Source of the DNA: Amycolatopsis sp. 2-15
GTDB taxonomy: Bacteria; Actinomycetota; Actinomycetes; Mycobacteriales; Pseudonocardiaceae
Reading direction: 5' to 3'
Assembly (NCBI RefSeq): GCF_030285625.1
Contig: NZ_CP127294.1
Location: 7,286,001 to 7,350,000, forward strand
Length of the DNA: 64,000 nt
Below are positions 17,041 through 26,106 of the stretch, piece by piece (the stretch's first letter is position 1; every line of letters begins with the position of its first letter). The notes below the pieces were generated by a model. The model did not search any database, was not told the DNA's origin, and was given only the letters and a program-made list of their open reading frames with translations. Position numbers and translations under genes: made by a program.

Positions 17041-17466
17041 ATGCCTCGTAGGAAGCCGGGCGCTGTCCGCGCCGATGGACCAGGGGCCCGCGACCGCCGA
17101 TCGGCGACACAGATTCCTGGTGTCAGCCGGAGAACGCAGATCGCCGTCGAGATCGTGGAGAATCGCGACCTGTGGGCCGGGTACTTTGTCAAAGCGTTTG
17201 ACCGGTATCGACGCTTCCTGCGTCAACCTGGCCGCTGGTCGTATGTTCCCTGGCCCGACTGCCCGTGCTGTGATCCGGTCGATGCCCGCGACGAACTGGA
17301 AGCCGCCGTGCGGGCGTTGCCGCACGACGCCCGCGCCGACCTGCGTCGGGTCCTTGCTCCTCTCGATGACGAGTTCAGGCGAAGGACCCTGCCCGACCCG
17401 AAGGCGAGTTCGATCAGCCCCTGGCATGCGGCTGCGTGGTGGCGTCAGCGACTGCATGAACGGTAG
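17041..17466 (+). CDS. Hypothetical protein, 141 residues
   Basis: The frame from ATG 17041 to 17466 reads like a real protein, with strong G/C third positions and AGYFVKAFDRYRRFLRQPGR, then WSYVPWPDCPCCDPVDARDE, an acidic helical segment and SPWHAAAWWRQRLHER at the end. A CPCC pair could bind metal. The first 35 residues are basic and may not be part of the gene; a later GTG at 17146-17157 is possible. It lies inside the mosaic of integrase and ligase fragments on the opposite strand, so it was probably brought in by rearrangement. The family is not recognised. Confidence 0.55.
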   Translation: MPRRKPGAVRADGPGARDRRSATQIPGVSRRTQIAVEIVENRDLWAGYFVKAFDRYRRFLRQPGRWSYVPWPDCPCCDPVDARDELEAAVRALPHDARADLRRVLAPLDDEFRRRTLPDPKASSISPWHAAAWWRQRLHER

Positions 17467-17487
17467 AACGGTCGCCCCTGAGCGACG

Positions 17488-17760
17488 ACGATCGTCGTGC
17501 GGACATCCAGAGACGACCAGGTTGTTGCCCCGCCGCGACTGCAGCCGCCACGGCACCGTCTCGTAGTGATCACACAACTCGAGCACGGGCTTCACCAGCT
17601 GGTCGATCGTCGAAGCCACCAGGCCAGCCGCATCACAGGCCCACTGGTACTCAGCCAAAGTGTCCAGGTAGAACGCGTGCTCGTCGTCCGGAGCGGACGC
17701 GGCGGAACGGCGCCGATGCAGCGTGAACACGTCGGCCAGGCCCGCTCCGGGGACGTCCGG
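17488..17760 (-). pseudogene. Integrase N-terminal (core-binding) fragment
   Basis: On the minus strand, LADVFTLHRRRSAASAPDDE, FYLDTLAEYQWACDAAGLV and LVKPVLELCDHYETVPWRL resemble the SAM-like core-binding start of large actinobacterial integrases. The frame then becomes unrelated. This is likely the N-terminal half of the gene whose C-terminal half is at 16050-16740; about 750 bases of other sequence lie between them. Confidence 0.45.
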
Positions 17761-17959
17761 TGTCGTCTCCGACTGCACATCCACGGCAGCGAGCGACGAA
17801 GGACGAGTATCGGATTCCGCCACAGGCACGCAAATTACCGGTCTCACTCGCAGAATCTGCTAACGATCACAGGAATCCCACTCGATCGAGCGTCGCCACA
17901 CGACTGCCTCTCGACCTGCCGACTTGCACCCATGGGCTGTCCAGAGCCTGCTCAGGAAC

Positions 17960-18130
17960 CCGTGCGTTCTCCGGTTAAGTAGATGCTCACCCCGAGCTTC
18001 TCCCGCGTGCCGGGCGCGAGGCCAGCGAGCCGAAGTCCAGCCGGCCCTCCCGCAGAGCGACGATCTCGCCGTCGAGTACGACGTCGCCTAGCTGCGCGCC
18101 GGCCAGCACGATCTCAGTAAAGCGGTCAGC
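17960..18130 (-). pseudogene. ATP-dependent DNA ligase, second fragment
   Basis: The minus strand reads LLADRFTEIVLAGAQLGDVV, LDGEIVALREGRLDFGSLAS and, after a frame change, REKLGVSIYL. This matches the segment after the catalytic lysine of LigD-type ligases, where LDGELVA binds nucleotide. The lysine motif itself is not present. In gene order this precedes the fragment at 16773-16889, so both probably come from one broken ligase. Confidence 0.6.
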
Positions 18131-18170
18131 CAGGAGTGCAGTCGCGGCGGGACAACAACTTGGCTGACCG

Positions 18171-19472
18171 CTAGTCCGCCGGTCGCGTCCGTCGCAGCGG
18201 CTGTTGTCGGATGCGATGCGCTTCTCCTTTGTCTGGCGACGGCGCGCGCGATTGGTCGCGCGTCGAAGCAGGCTTGTCGGGTCTCGCTTCACCGTCGGCG
18301 GAATGGGATTCCTGCCTCTCCGTTGTCGATGCGACGCGCCGCGAGGGCGACTCGGACGTTTCATCGGCGCCCTCGGCCGCCTCTGCGGCTTCGTCGGCGT
18401 CCTCGTCCTCAGGCGGCGCGGGCCCGCCTTCGAGCAAGCTGGATATCCATCTGGTTTTCGGGTCCATGTCCAGCAGCAGCGCCTTGGTCAGCAGCGTCAA
18501 CGGTATGGCCAGGATCGCCCCGATCGGGCCGACCACGAAGGTCCAGAAGACCACGGAGAGGAGCGTCAGCGTCAGTGAGAGATTGACGGTGTCGGACATG
18601 ATCTTCGGCTGGATGAGTGATTGGATGACAAAGTTGATCACCGAGTACGCCACGATCACGATGATCATGAGTTGCGGCCCGCTGTCGAGCAGGGCCAGCA
18701 GCGCCGGCGGTATCAGTCCGATGAGGAAACCGATGTTGGGGATGTAGTTGGTGACGAAGGCGAGCAGTCCCCACAGCAGCGCCAGCGGCACCCCGACCAG
18801 CCAGAGGAAGCCGATGTCGACCGCCGCCACTATCAGCCCGAACAGCGTCGAGACGAGCAGGTAGCTGCGGGTGCCGCTGACGAACGTGTCCAGCGAGCCA
18901 ATGACCTCCGGTTGCTGCCGCCGGACCCGGTTCACGCGGCTCGCGAACCCGAGCGCGTCGAGGGTCATGAACGCCGCCACGAAGATCAGGAACAGGAGGT
19001 TCGAGAAGGTGCTGGCCAGGCCCACCAGCAGGTCGGCTGTCAGCGCGACCACGTTCGCGAAGTCGATCTTCCCGAGCGCGTTCTGGATCTGGTCCTGACC
19101 CACCCCGAGCGTGCCGAGCCAGGCGCGGAGATCGTTGACGAGTGCGGTGAAACTGTCCGCATAGGTCGGAAGAAGGGTAGCCAGCTGGCCGACCGCCAAC
19201 GCCATCGACGCCGCGAGACCCAGAATCACCACGATCAGCGTGATCAGCGTGCCGGTCACCGCCAGCCATGTCGGCCAACCTCGCCGGCGCAGGAAACCGG
19301 TCAACGGATGCACACCGATGACGAGGATCAGCGCGAGCAGGATGGGTCCGATGATGGCGGTGAACTGCCGAAACGCCAGAGAAGTGACCAGAAGCCCGGT
19401 CGCGGCGAGCAACACGATCAGGCCACGCGGCATTTGCGAGCGCGGTGCAGCAGCAGTGCCCGGATCAGACAT
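18171..19472 (-). CDS. AI-2E family (YdiK/TqsA-like) membrane permease
   Basis: This is a 433-residue integral membrane protein. After a short cytosolic start it has about eight membrane segments, beginning GLIVLLAATGLLVTSLAF and ending in GPIGAILAIPLTLLTKALLL. The signature region TNYIPNIGFLIGLIPPALLA is characteristic of the AI-2E exporter superfamily. The C-terminal 80 residues (PPEDEDADEAAEAAEGADE and onward) form a long charged, disordered tail that is unusual for the family. Members export small molecules or ions, some linked to Na+/H+ exchange. It stands beside other envelope genes and its substrate is unknown. Confidence 0.88.
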   Translation of the reverse strand: MSDPGTAAAPRSQMPRGLIVLLAATGLLVTSLAFRQFTAIIGPILLALILVIGVHPLTGFLRRRGWPTWLAVTGTLITLIVVILGLAASMALAVGQLATLLPTYADSFTALVNDLRAWLGTLGVGQDQIQNALGKIDFANVVALTADLLVGLASTFSNLLFLIFVAAFMTLDALGFASRVNRVRRQQPEVIGSLDTFVSGTRSYLLVSTLFGLIVAAVDIGFLWLVGVPLALLWGLLAFVTNYIPNIGFLIGLIPPALLALLDSGPQLMIIVIVAYSVINFVIQSLIQPKIMSDTVNLSLTLTLLSVVFWTFVVGPIGAILAIPLTLLTKALLLDMDPKTRWISSLLEGGPAPPEDEDADEAAEAAEGADETSESPSRRVASTTERQESHSADGEARPDKPASTRDQSRAPSPDKGEAHRIRQQPLRRTRPAD

Positions 19473-19583
19473 GTCGTCAGCCTGGCCGTCCAGATCCCCA
19501 CCAGCCTCGTCCGCAACTGATGAGCCGACGCAGTCGGCGCGATGTGCTGGCTTGACGCAGCCGACATGTGGCGGGCGCAGCCA

Positions 19584-20096
19584 TCAGCGCCGGAACACTG
19601 CTCGTGCGATCTGGTGGAGGGACACGATCAGGTACACCACGATGCCGAAGTACAACGCCACCGCGGCGATCGGCACGAAGAGGCCGATCAGGATCGCGAT
19701 CACGTACCCGATGACGACGAGCAGCAGACTCCGATGTGTGCCCTCCTCGTCCTGGTCGTCGCCCGGCGACGCGTAGAGATGCGCGAGCCGTGCATACGCG
19801 CTGAGGGCGGCTCCCCGGAGGCGGATTACCAGGAGCTTCAGTCCGCAGACCGTGATCGCCAACGGTGACGTGGTCGACGCAACGCGTTCGCCGACACGCG
19901 CTAGCGACCAGCCGAGGTTGTAGGAGTCGATGGCGTCATCGGCCTGCTCTGGCGAGAGGCCGCGGCGGCGCGTCGGCACGTGATGCCGACAACGAACGTT
20001 GCTGACTGTTCGCCGATCCATGCCGAACAATGTCGAGCCGGACCGATAGCCGGCGACCAGCTCTTCGATTTGATCGTCACTGAGTTTTCCGGGCAC
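19584..20096 (-). CDS. HTH segment joined to a membrane hairpin, probably chimeric
   Basis: The 170-residue frame has two dissimilar halves. Residues 1-75 (LSDDQIEELVAGYRSGSTLF, DRRTVSNVRCRHHVPTRRRG, LSPEQADDAIDSYNLGWSLA) are two resolvase-type helix-turn-helix repeats. Residues 100-170 include LLLVVIGYVIAILIGLFVPI and AVALYFGIVVYLIVSLHQIA, two membrane helices reminiscent of the TMEM175-like C terminus. No known family combines these. A chance in-frame fusion of two gene remnants is more likely than a designed protein, but the frame is open throughout. Confidence 0.45.
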   Translation of the reverse strand: MPGKLSDDQIEELVAGYRSGSTLFGMDRRTVSNVRCRHHVPTRRRGLSPEQADDAIDSYNLGWSLARVGERVASTTSPLAITVCGLKLLVIRLRGAALSAYARLAHLYASPGDDQDEEGTHRSLLLVVIGYVIAILIGLFVPIAAVALYFGIVVYLIVSLHQIARAVFRR

Positions 20097-20154
20097 GCCG
20101 GGACCATCTGCAGCGGGTGATGTCGCCCCATGCGACGCCGCTCAGGATTGGCGC

Positions 20155-21555
20155 ATGAGCGGCGCCCTCGGGGAGGACTCAAACGATCCGACGGTTGCGG
20201 CGGGAGGGATGCCGCAGGCGCCGTCGAGCAACGCCGGGGTGCAAACGGGGATGGATGTGCGCCCCACCTGGGCGCAGGTGTGGCTGGCCCGGTCCGCGTT
20301 CGGCGCCGCCTTCGCCGCGGTGGCCGTGCTGGTGGGATTCGCCGGGCTGCGGAGCCTGTCGATGTTGATCGTCGGCGTCGTCGGCGTCTGTGTCTTCGTG
20401 GCGGCGGTGTACTGGTTCCTGGCGAAGCGGGGGGTGGTCAGGTGGGCCGCTGCGGTGGTGGCCGTCGCCGCGCCGATCGCCGTGCTGGTGCTCTACATCG
20501 GGGCGCAGCTGCTGTGGGTCGCCCTGTTGTCGCTCGCTCTTGCCGCGCTCGCGGCCATCGCCGGCCGAGCGGCGCTGAGCGTCAACGCCGGGGGCCACGG
20601 TATGCCCACCTATCCAGCCCTCCCGGTGAAGCATCCGTTCCTCCTGATGAACCCGAGGTCAGGCGGAGGCAAGGTGACAAAGTTCGGGCTCAAGGAAAAG
20701 GCCACGGCCATGGGTGCCGAGGTCGCGCTCCTGGACGGGCCGGACATCGTCGACGTCGCCGCCCTCGCCCGGGACGCAGTGGCCCGCGGCGCGGACCTGC
20801 TCGGCGTCGCCGGAGGGGACGGCACCCAGGCGCTCGTCGCTGGTATCGCGGCCGAGCACGACCTCCCGTTTCTGGTCATCAGCGCGGGCACCCGCAACCA
20901 CTTCGCGCTGGACCTCGGGCTCGATCGAGACGACCCGGCCAAATGCTTGGCCGGCCTGACCGACGGGCTAGAGCTGCGAGTTGACCTGGGAGTGATCAGC
21001 GGTCGCACCTTCGTGAACAACGCCTCGTTCGGGGCGTACGCGGAGATCGTGCAGAGCCCGGCGTACCGGAACGACAAGGCCGGCACGACGCTGAAGATGC
21101 TTCCCGATCTGATCGCCGGGCACCGCGGCCCGCGGCTGGTGGTCCACGCGGCCGGCGACACGGTCGACGGGCCGCAGGCGATGCTGGTGAGCAGCGGACC
21201 CTACGAGACCGGTGATGTCGCCGGTCTCGGGCGCCGGGCCCGGCTCGACTACGGCGTACTCGGCATCATCGTGGTCTCGGTCGCCACAGCCGGGCAGGCG
21301 GTCGGTCTGCTGCGTCGCAACCACCGGCGCGGCCTGGCCCTCCTCACCGCCGACGAAGTGGTCGTCGAAGCGGACGAGGCCGAGATCGCGGTCGGAGTCG
21401 ACGGCGAGGCGCTCATGCTACCCACGCCGGTGCGCTGCACCACGCGGCCGAAGGCACTACGAGTACGCGTGCCGCGGAACCGTCCCGGGGTACCTCCGCC
21501 GACACCGGCGATCGACTGGGTGCGGCTGCGCCGGCTGGCAGTCGGCCGTGGCTAG
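20155..21555 (+). CDS. Diacylglycerol-kinase-like lipid kinase with membrane domain
   Basis: The protein has 466 residues. Residues about 45-140 form three or four membrane helices. The soluble domain is a DAG-kinase catalytic domain: NPRSGGGK at 166-173, GGDGT at 220-224 for ATP binding, and SAGTRNHFALDLGL with NNASFGAYAEI as further conserved parts. It ends with the beta-sandwich DEAEIAVGVDGEALMLPTPV common to YegS/LCB5 kinases. It would phosphorylate a lipid or lipid-like alcohol at the inner membrane face. It is followed, 219 bases on, by the polyphosphate kinase gene. Confidence 0.88.
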   Translation: MSGALGEDSNDPTVAAGGMPQAPSSNAGVQTGMDVRPTWAQVWLARSAFGAAFAAVAVLVGFAGLRSLSMLIVGVVGVCVFVAAVYWFLAKRGVVRWAAAVVAVAAPIAVLVLYIGAQLLWVALLSLALAALAAIAGRAALSVNAGGHGMPTYPALPVKHPFLLMNPRSGGGKVTKFGLKEKATAMGAEVALLDGPDIVDVAALARDAVARGADLLGVAGGDGTQALVAGIAAEHDLPFLVISAGTRNHFALDLGLDRDDPAKCLAGLTDGLELRVDLGVISGRTFVNNASFGAYAEIVQSPAYRNDKAGTTLKMLPDLIAGHRGPRLVVHAAGDTVDGPQAMLVSSGPYETGDVAGLGRRARLDYGVLGIIVVSVATAGQAVGLLRRNHRRGLALLTADEVVVEADEAEIAVGVDGEALMLPTPVRCTTRPKALRVRVPRNRPGVPPPTPAIDWVRLRRLAVGRG

Positions 21556-21774
21556 CCGCGGCCAACGGCCGGATGACCGGCCCCGGGTCCCGCTCGTCGC
21601 GGAAGCTGTTCGGACTCCGCCACCACCGAGCCTCCGGCAGCACCGGCACCGTCGAAAGACGGCACAGGTCGGCACCCGGATCCGGCCCGGTGGTGGGTGC
21701 CTTGTGCGGGCAACCGCCTCCCGGACCGGATCGGAAGGCAGCTTCTGCAGCAACCTTCGGTGAGGAGGGGACCA

Positions 21775-22623
21775 ATGGGTAAGAAGTCCGAACGGGCCAG
21801 GAACGTGCCCTCGCCGGTTCCGGAGGAACACACGGCCAAAGCCAGGAAACCCAAGCTGAAGACCAAGGCGTACGAGAAGCAGATGCGCCTCCTGCACGGC
21901 GAGCTGGTGGCGATGCAGGAGTGGGTCAAGACTTCGGGAGCCAAGATCTGCATCGTCTTCGAGGGGCGGGACACGGCCGGCAAGGGTGGCACCATCAAGC
22001 GAATCACCGAGCGGGTGAGCCCGCGGGTGTTCCGGCATGTGGCCCTGCCGACACCGACCGAGCGCGTCAAGTCGCAGATGTACATCCAGCGCTACATCTC
22101 GCATTTCCCTGCCGCCGGCGAGGTCGTGATCTTCGACCGTAGCTGGTACAACCGAGCCGGGGTCGAACCAGTCATGGGGTTCTGCACGAAGGAGCAGAAC
22201 GAGAGGTTCCTCGACCTCGTGCCTGCGGTCGAGAAGGCGATGGTCGATTCCGGCATCATTCTGCTCAAGTACTGGCTGGAGATCAGCGCCGACGAGCAGA
22301 CCCGCCGGCTCGAGAGTCGTATCAACGATCCGCGCAAGGTCTGGAAGCTCTCGAGCATGGACCTGAAGTCCTACGGTCGGTGGTTCGACTACTCAAAGGC
22401 TCGCGACGACATGTTCCGCGCCACGGACACATCCTGGGCGCCGTGGTACGTCGCCTACACCGACGACAAGAAGCGCGGCCGGCTCAACATCATCTCCCAC
22501 ATCCTCAGCCAGATCCCCTACGAGCCGCTCGCGCACCAAGACGTGAAGCTACCCAAACGGCAGCCGGCCGGCAGCTACGTAGAGCCGCATCTTGCGCTGC
22601 ACTACGTACCGGAGAGATTCTGA
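21775..22623 (+). CDS. ppk2: Polyphosphate kinase 2 (PPK2)
   Basis: The ATG at 21775 has a strong GAGGAGGGG site before it. The 282-residue protein has the PPK2 Walker A loop GRDTAGK at 64-70 followed by GGTIKRI. Walker B is IFDRSWYNR, with Asp121. The lid module reads SRINDPRKVWKLSSMD. These enzymes transfer phosphate between polyphosphate and nucleotides, usually making GTP or ATP from diphosphates. The lysine/arginine-rich N terminus (about 35 residues) is typical of class I. The subclass, and so the nucleotide preference, is not certain. It is cytosolic and probably part of a stress-energy response with its neighbours. Confidence 0.9.
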   Translation: MGKKSERARNVPSPVPEEHTAKARKPKLKTKAYEKQMRLLHGELVAMQEWVKTSGAKICIVFEGRDTAGKGGTIKRITERVSPRVFRHVALPTPTERVKSQMYIQRYISHFPAAGEVVIFDRSWYNRAGVEPVMGFCTKEQNERFLDLVPAVEKAMVDSGIILLKYWLEISADEQTRRLESRINDPRKVWKLSSMDLKSYGRWFDYSKARDDMFRATDTSWAPWYVAYTDDKKRGRLNIISHILSQIPYEPLAHQDVKLPKRQPAGSYVEPHLALHYVPERF

Positions 22624-22894
22624 TCCCGAAATCATGACTGAGCAGCCGGTCTCGTCGCGCCGGCGACGTGGACAAGTTTCTCGTCGTTGTCTGGCAACGC
22701 CCGGCATGGGACGAAGCTAACCCAGTCATGATCGACCTGTTCGCAGCACGGCTCACGACCATGCATCCGACTGCGTGAAGCCAGGCGGTCACCGTCGATC
22801 GCGCCGAAGGTGGGGTTGTCGGTCCGAACCGGTGCCACCAATCGCCCATTTCGGGGGAGGTTCCGGCACCGTTTCGGGACTTAGTGTCACCGTC

Positions 22895-23143
22895 ATGACG
22901 GAGCTGGCCGACCGGGCCGTCGGGCACGATGAAGCAGGTCAACGCGAAGACGTCCGAATCTGCGCCGAGTTCGCGCGCGTGGAGGCGAGGCTGATCGCCG
23001 AATTCGGCGGGAATCCGGCCGCGGATGCGATGGTGCGGGCGCAGGTCGTGGCGGTCCAGGAATACTTCGCCGCGGCGCCGATCCGGCGTTACCTGCCGAT
23101 CCTCGTGGAGCGAGCCGTCCGCAGCCAGCTCACCGCGCGCTGA
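22895..23143 (+). CDS. Three-helix-bundle dimerisation-type small protein
   Basis: From ATG 22895 there are 82 residues: CAEFARVEARLIAEFGGNPA, ADAMVRAQVVAVQEYFAAAP and IRRYLPILVERAVRSQL. This fits the small actinobacterial three-helix bundle family, whose members end with a similar I-R-x-Y-x-P-x-LVER-x-A-R block. They are often located next to sigma-factor or stress genes. Direct function is not known. The gene lies between the polyphosphate kinase and an arylsulfatase scrap. Confidence 0.7.
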   Translation: MTELADRAVGHDEAGQREDVRICAEFARVEARLIAEFGGNPAADAMVRAQVVAVQEYFAAAPIRRYLPILVERAVRSQLTAR

Positions 23144-23344
23144 GGGCCGTCACGACGTTGGGCTCTCGGACTCGGAAGGGTGGGCTCGACCCTCTCCGAA
23201 CGCGCCACCGGCCCGACCGCGTTGCTCACGTCGCCCGAGCCGACCGGCGGCCTGGCCGTCGTTCGGTTGCAGTGGCCACATCGCCTGCCGCTGTCGCCGT
23301 GTCACCGGGAAGGCCCACCGATCGTCGGCGAACACCTGCTCACG

Positions 23345-23570
23345 GCCGGATCCCAGCCCCGTCGAGCTGTCCGACATATCGGTCGGCCCGCTCCTTCGCG
23401 AGGTGATGGGGCGCGTTCGTGGCGCCGCCGTAGAAGATCGCGTGGAACCGCTTGTCGGGAGCCACCTGGTTGGCGTCGGCAATGTAGGCGATTGCGTGGT
23501 CGGTCAGTTCGGCGGTGAGGTGTAGCCCCCTCCGGGCCGCGTGAAGGTGCCACCTGGTGGTTGTCCTCAA
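23345..23570 (-). pseudogene. Arylsulfatase fragment
   Basis: The minus strand reads LTAELTDHAIAYIADANQVA, then PDKRFHAIFYGGATNAPHH and LAKERADRYVGQLDGAGI. This is the bacterial arylsulfatase block L-x2-D-x-AI-x-Y-x9-APDKPFFLY-x4-A-x-HAPHH-x3-E, with several substitutions in otherwise fixed places (for example the phenylalanine pair). Neither the formylglycine CSP-R motif nor the rest of the 700-residue enzyme is present. It is a remnant. Confidence 0.6.
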
Positions 23571-23644
23571 TGAGCGTTCCGCGTCTCTGCGAGATGCCGC
23601 AAAGTTCTGCCATCGGCCGCGCCGACGGCGTCACTGTCGCGAAG

Positions 23645-24058
23645 CTAGACCGTGAGCAGCTTCTCCTTGGCGCGCTGGTAGTCATCCTCGGTGATGTCAC
23701 CGCGCTTGCGCATCCCGACCAACCTCTCCAGCTCGTCGACTCCGTGGTGGTTGCCGTTGGCGGGCGCGGGTGCATCGGCGGCCACATCCTGGATGTAGGA
23801 GCGCATTTCCTGCTCCTTGCGTTGCGCGTGCCGGAATTCGCGTTCGCCCATGTCTTTCCCGCGTGCGATGAGGTACACGAAGACACCGAGGAACGGCAGT
23901 ACACACACAACGATCACCCAGCCTGCTTTGCCCCAGCCGCCGAGGCCGTCGTCGCGGAAGATGTCGGCGACGACCCTGAACAGGAGCATCAACCACATGA
24001 TCCAGAGGAAGAACCACAGCATGGTCAGGAACAGGTTGAGCAAGGGGTAACTGGACAC
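23645..24058 (-). CDS. PLDc_N and SHOCT domain membrane protein
   Basis: This is 137 residues. Two membrane helices, LLNLFLTMLWFFLWIMWLML and AGWVIVVCVLPFLGVFVYLI, form a PLDc_N-type hairpin. A charged helix follows, then the SHOCT domain VDELERLVGMRKRGDITEDD with YQRAKEKLL. SHOCT domains are short and often mediate oligomerisation of membrane proteins. The protein is likely an inner-membrane scaffold or sensor. It lies in a group of envelope and ion genes but is not closely linked to any of them. Confidence 0.85.
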   Translation of the reverse strand: MSSYPLLNLFLTMLWFFLWIMWLMLLFRVVADIFRDDGLGGWGKAGWVIVVCVLPFLGVFVYLIARGKDMGEREFRHAQRKEQEMRSYIQDVAADAPAPANGNHHGVDELERLVGMRKRGDITEDDYQRAKEKLLTV

Positions 24059-24310
24059 CGTCGGCCTCCGATCGCGAGTCTGCCGCGGTGGAGGCAGCAG
24101 AAGAGTCCTGATGCATCAACCCTGGGACCACGTCGCGTCCGCCGCGCCATCTGAAATGGGTGATGGCTGGATCCGCTCGGGGGATCGAGCCCGTCCCGCG
24201 GGCGGAGTCACCGGGGAGTACCGGGCATGCGAGTGAACGCGAGCGTGATCGTCACCCGCCTTTACCCATGCGGTTACCCGGCCGCAGCAGCTGCGGATCT
24301 TCCATGGGAG

Positions 24311-24529
24311 TCAGAGGCTGCGTTTGAGCGCGTCAGCGTGCCCAGCCATTCTGCGTGTGTGATCGCCGAGTGCCTGCGCCGCCAACGCCCTGATCCGCTC
24401 GTTAGCCACATCGTTCCCGTGGCGAATCTCGTAGTAGATCGCCCGTAGGACACCGAGATGCGCGTCCGCGAACTGCTGGTCAATGGTGCGGGACCGCACG
24501 TCATGGCACGCTCGGCACCCGGGCGACAC
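24311..24529 (-). CDS. Small hypothetical protein, possibly truncated
   Basis: The 72-residue minus-strand frame ends with QQFADAHLGVLRAIYYEIRH, then GNDVANERIRALAAQALGDH and TRRMAGHADALKRSL. This helical region reads as coding and has a clean stop. The first 18 residues (ending CRACHDVRSRTID) are less convincing, so the true start may be elsewhere or lost. No family was recognised. It lies 157 bases past the end of the antiporter gene on the same strand. Confidence 0.45.
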   Translation of the reverse strand: MSPGCRACHDVRSRTIDQQFADAHLGVLRAIYYEIRHGNDVANERIRALAAQALGDHTRRMAGHADALKRSL

Positions 24530-24685
24530 TTATGACGCGGGACCGGCGGCGCGTGCAGCTCTACTCCCGTGGTTTCCCGTCGAGCCAGATCTGCGCTGCA
24601 AGCGCCAGTTGTCGGCGGCGGCGCATGTCGTTCACCTTCTGTGACAGTCGGTCCATATCGTGCTGCCGACCGCATCTTGGGCTGT

Positions 24686-25984
24686 TCAGGCGGGTTTTTG
24701 CGGCTCTGCTTCTGGCGCATGGCGTCCTGCCAGGTCGCGAAGCCGGATCCGCGGCTCGCTTGCCGGCGCCTGTTCCGGAACATCTCCCCGTTTCGCGATA
24801 TGGGCTCCGTACCGGGCGGCCAGCGGTGACGCTGTAACGCCGTGAAGCACGACGGAGAGCAGGATGGTCCACGTGGCGGTCTGCAGGAGCATCCCGCCGT
24901 CGTCGGCACGCTCGATCTCCTCCAAGGCGATGAGAGTGAAGACGACAGACGCGAGGCCGCGCGGGCCGAACCAGCCCATGAACGCCAAGGTGGCCAGTCG
25001 CAGCCGAGTTGCGAGCAACGCGAGCGCTACGGGCACCATCCTGATCACGGTGAGGCTCAGGATTGCGTAGATGATGGGTTGAGCGGAGAGCCTATGGGTG
25101 AACAGTTCGCCGAGGAATAGCGCGCCGAAGGCCGACCACACCAGGAATGTGGCCGACAAACCGAGCGTCTCAGTGAACTGGACTGGTTCGTCCAGGCGGC
25201 GTCTCGTCGCGGCGCCGAACAAGATGCCCCCCGCGAACGCCGCGACGAATCCGTTCCCGCCGATCGCGACTGACCCCTCGTAGGCGAGCAGCGCGAGGGC
25301 AAGGATGGCGATCTGCTCGGACACGTTGTTGGTCCAACCGTGTTCCTTGGCCAACGCCATCAGCATTCCGCCGAGATATCCGACGACGACGGCGGCGATG
25401 ATGGCCAGCCCGATCTGCTCCAACGCTTCGAGTCCCCATGCGCGGTCGCCGAGACCTTCATCGGCGGCCAGGATCGCGATGAACAGGGTGACGAACGGCG
25501 TCGCGATTCCGTCGTTGAGGCCGCTTTCGACGTTGAGCGCCCGCCGAATCCGCATCGGAACCAGCTTGTTGGTGACAACCGCCAATCCGAGCGCCGTGTC
25601 GGTCGGCGCCAGAATTGTCGCGATCAGTGCTGCTGCTGCCCACGGGATGCCGGGAAACACGAGGTGGGCGACCAGCGCGCCGGCGAGGATCGTCAGCGGT
25701 AGCCCGAGGAACAGCAACCGTGAGGGCAGACCCGCATCGCCCTCCACCTCGCGCAGGCGAACGGTCGAGGCATCGGAAAACAGGAGCAGGGCCAGCGTCA
25801 CCTCAGTGACGGTCAGGACCGCCTCGGTGGTCAGCGACAACGGAAGAACATTCAGCACAGCGGGACCGAGGATCGTACCGGCGGCAACGAACACCATGGG
25901 CCCGGAGATCCACCAGCGGTCGAGCTTCGACGCCACCAGCGTGTACGCAACGACGACGATGGCGAGAGCGGTCAGGCCACCCAT
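24686..25984 (-). CDS. Na+/H+ antiporter, CPA1-type
   Basis: ATG at 25984, preceded by AAGGGGG, gives a 432-residue membrane protein with about 12 helices. LILAPTDTALGLAVV-like sequence (IATILAPTDTALGLAVV) holds the ion-binding aspartate, and RRALNVESGLNDGIATPFV is the typical CPA1 segment with the second acidic residue. WFGPRGLASVVFTLIALEE is the conserved late helix. It should exchange cytosolic Na+ or K+ for protons, giving salt and pH tolerance. A charged cytosolic tail ends EPRIRLRDLAGRHAPE. The gene stands alone; the 122 bases upstream of its start may hold its promoter. Confidence 0.88.
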   Translation of the reverse strand: MGGLTALAIVVVAYTLVASKLDRWWISGPMVFVAAGTILGPAVLNVLPLSLTTEAVLTVTEVTLALLLFSDASTVRLREVEGDAGLPSRLLFLGLPLTILAGALVAHLVFPGIPWAAAALIATILAPTDTALGLAVVTNKLVPMRIRRALNVESGLNDGIATPFVTLFIAILAADEGLGDRAWGLEALEQIGLAIIAAVVVGYLGGMLMALAKEHGWTNNVSEQIAILALALLAYEGSVAIGGNGFVAAFAGGILFGAATRRRLDEPVQFTETLGLSATFLVWSAFGALFLGELFTHRLSAQPIIYAILSLTVIRMVPVALALLATRLRLATLAFMGWFGPRGLASVVFTLIALEEIERADDGGMLLQTATWTILLSVVLHGVTASPLAARYGAHIAKRGDVPEQAPASEPRIRLRDLAGRHAPEAEPQKPA

Positions 25985-26106
25985 CGGATCCCCCTTGCCA
26001 TGATGATCAAACGGCCGGCTCCGGGCGGCGTCACCGTCTGAATCCTTCGATTCGACGGCCGGGTCCACCCTGACATGGCGCGGTCCATGCCCTTCGGCGC
26101 ATGGTG

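Noticed and set aside
14949..18130. One intact integrative element between IS481 and the ligase pieces
   Set aside because: Integrase is broken in two, no att pair was found and the order of fragments indicates serial rearrangement.
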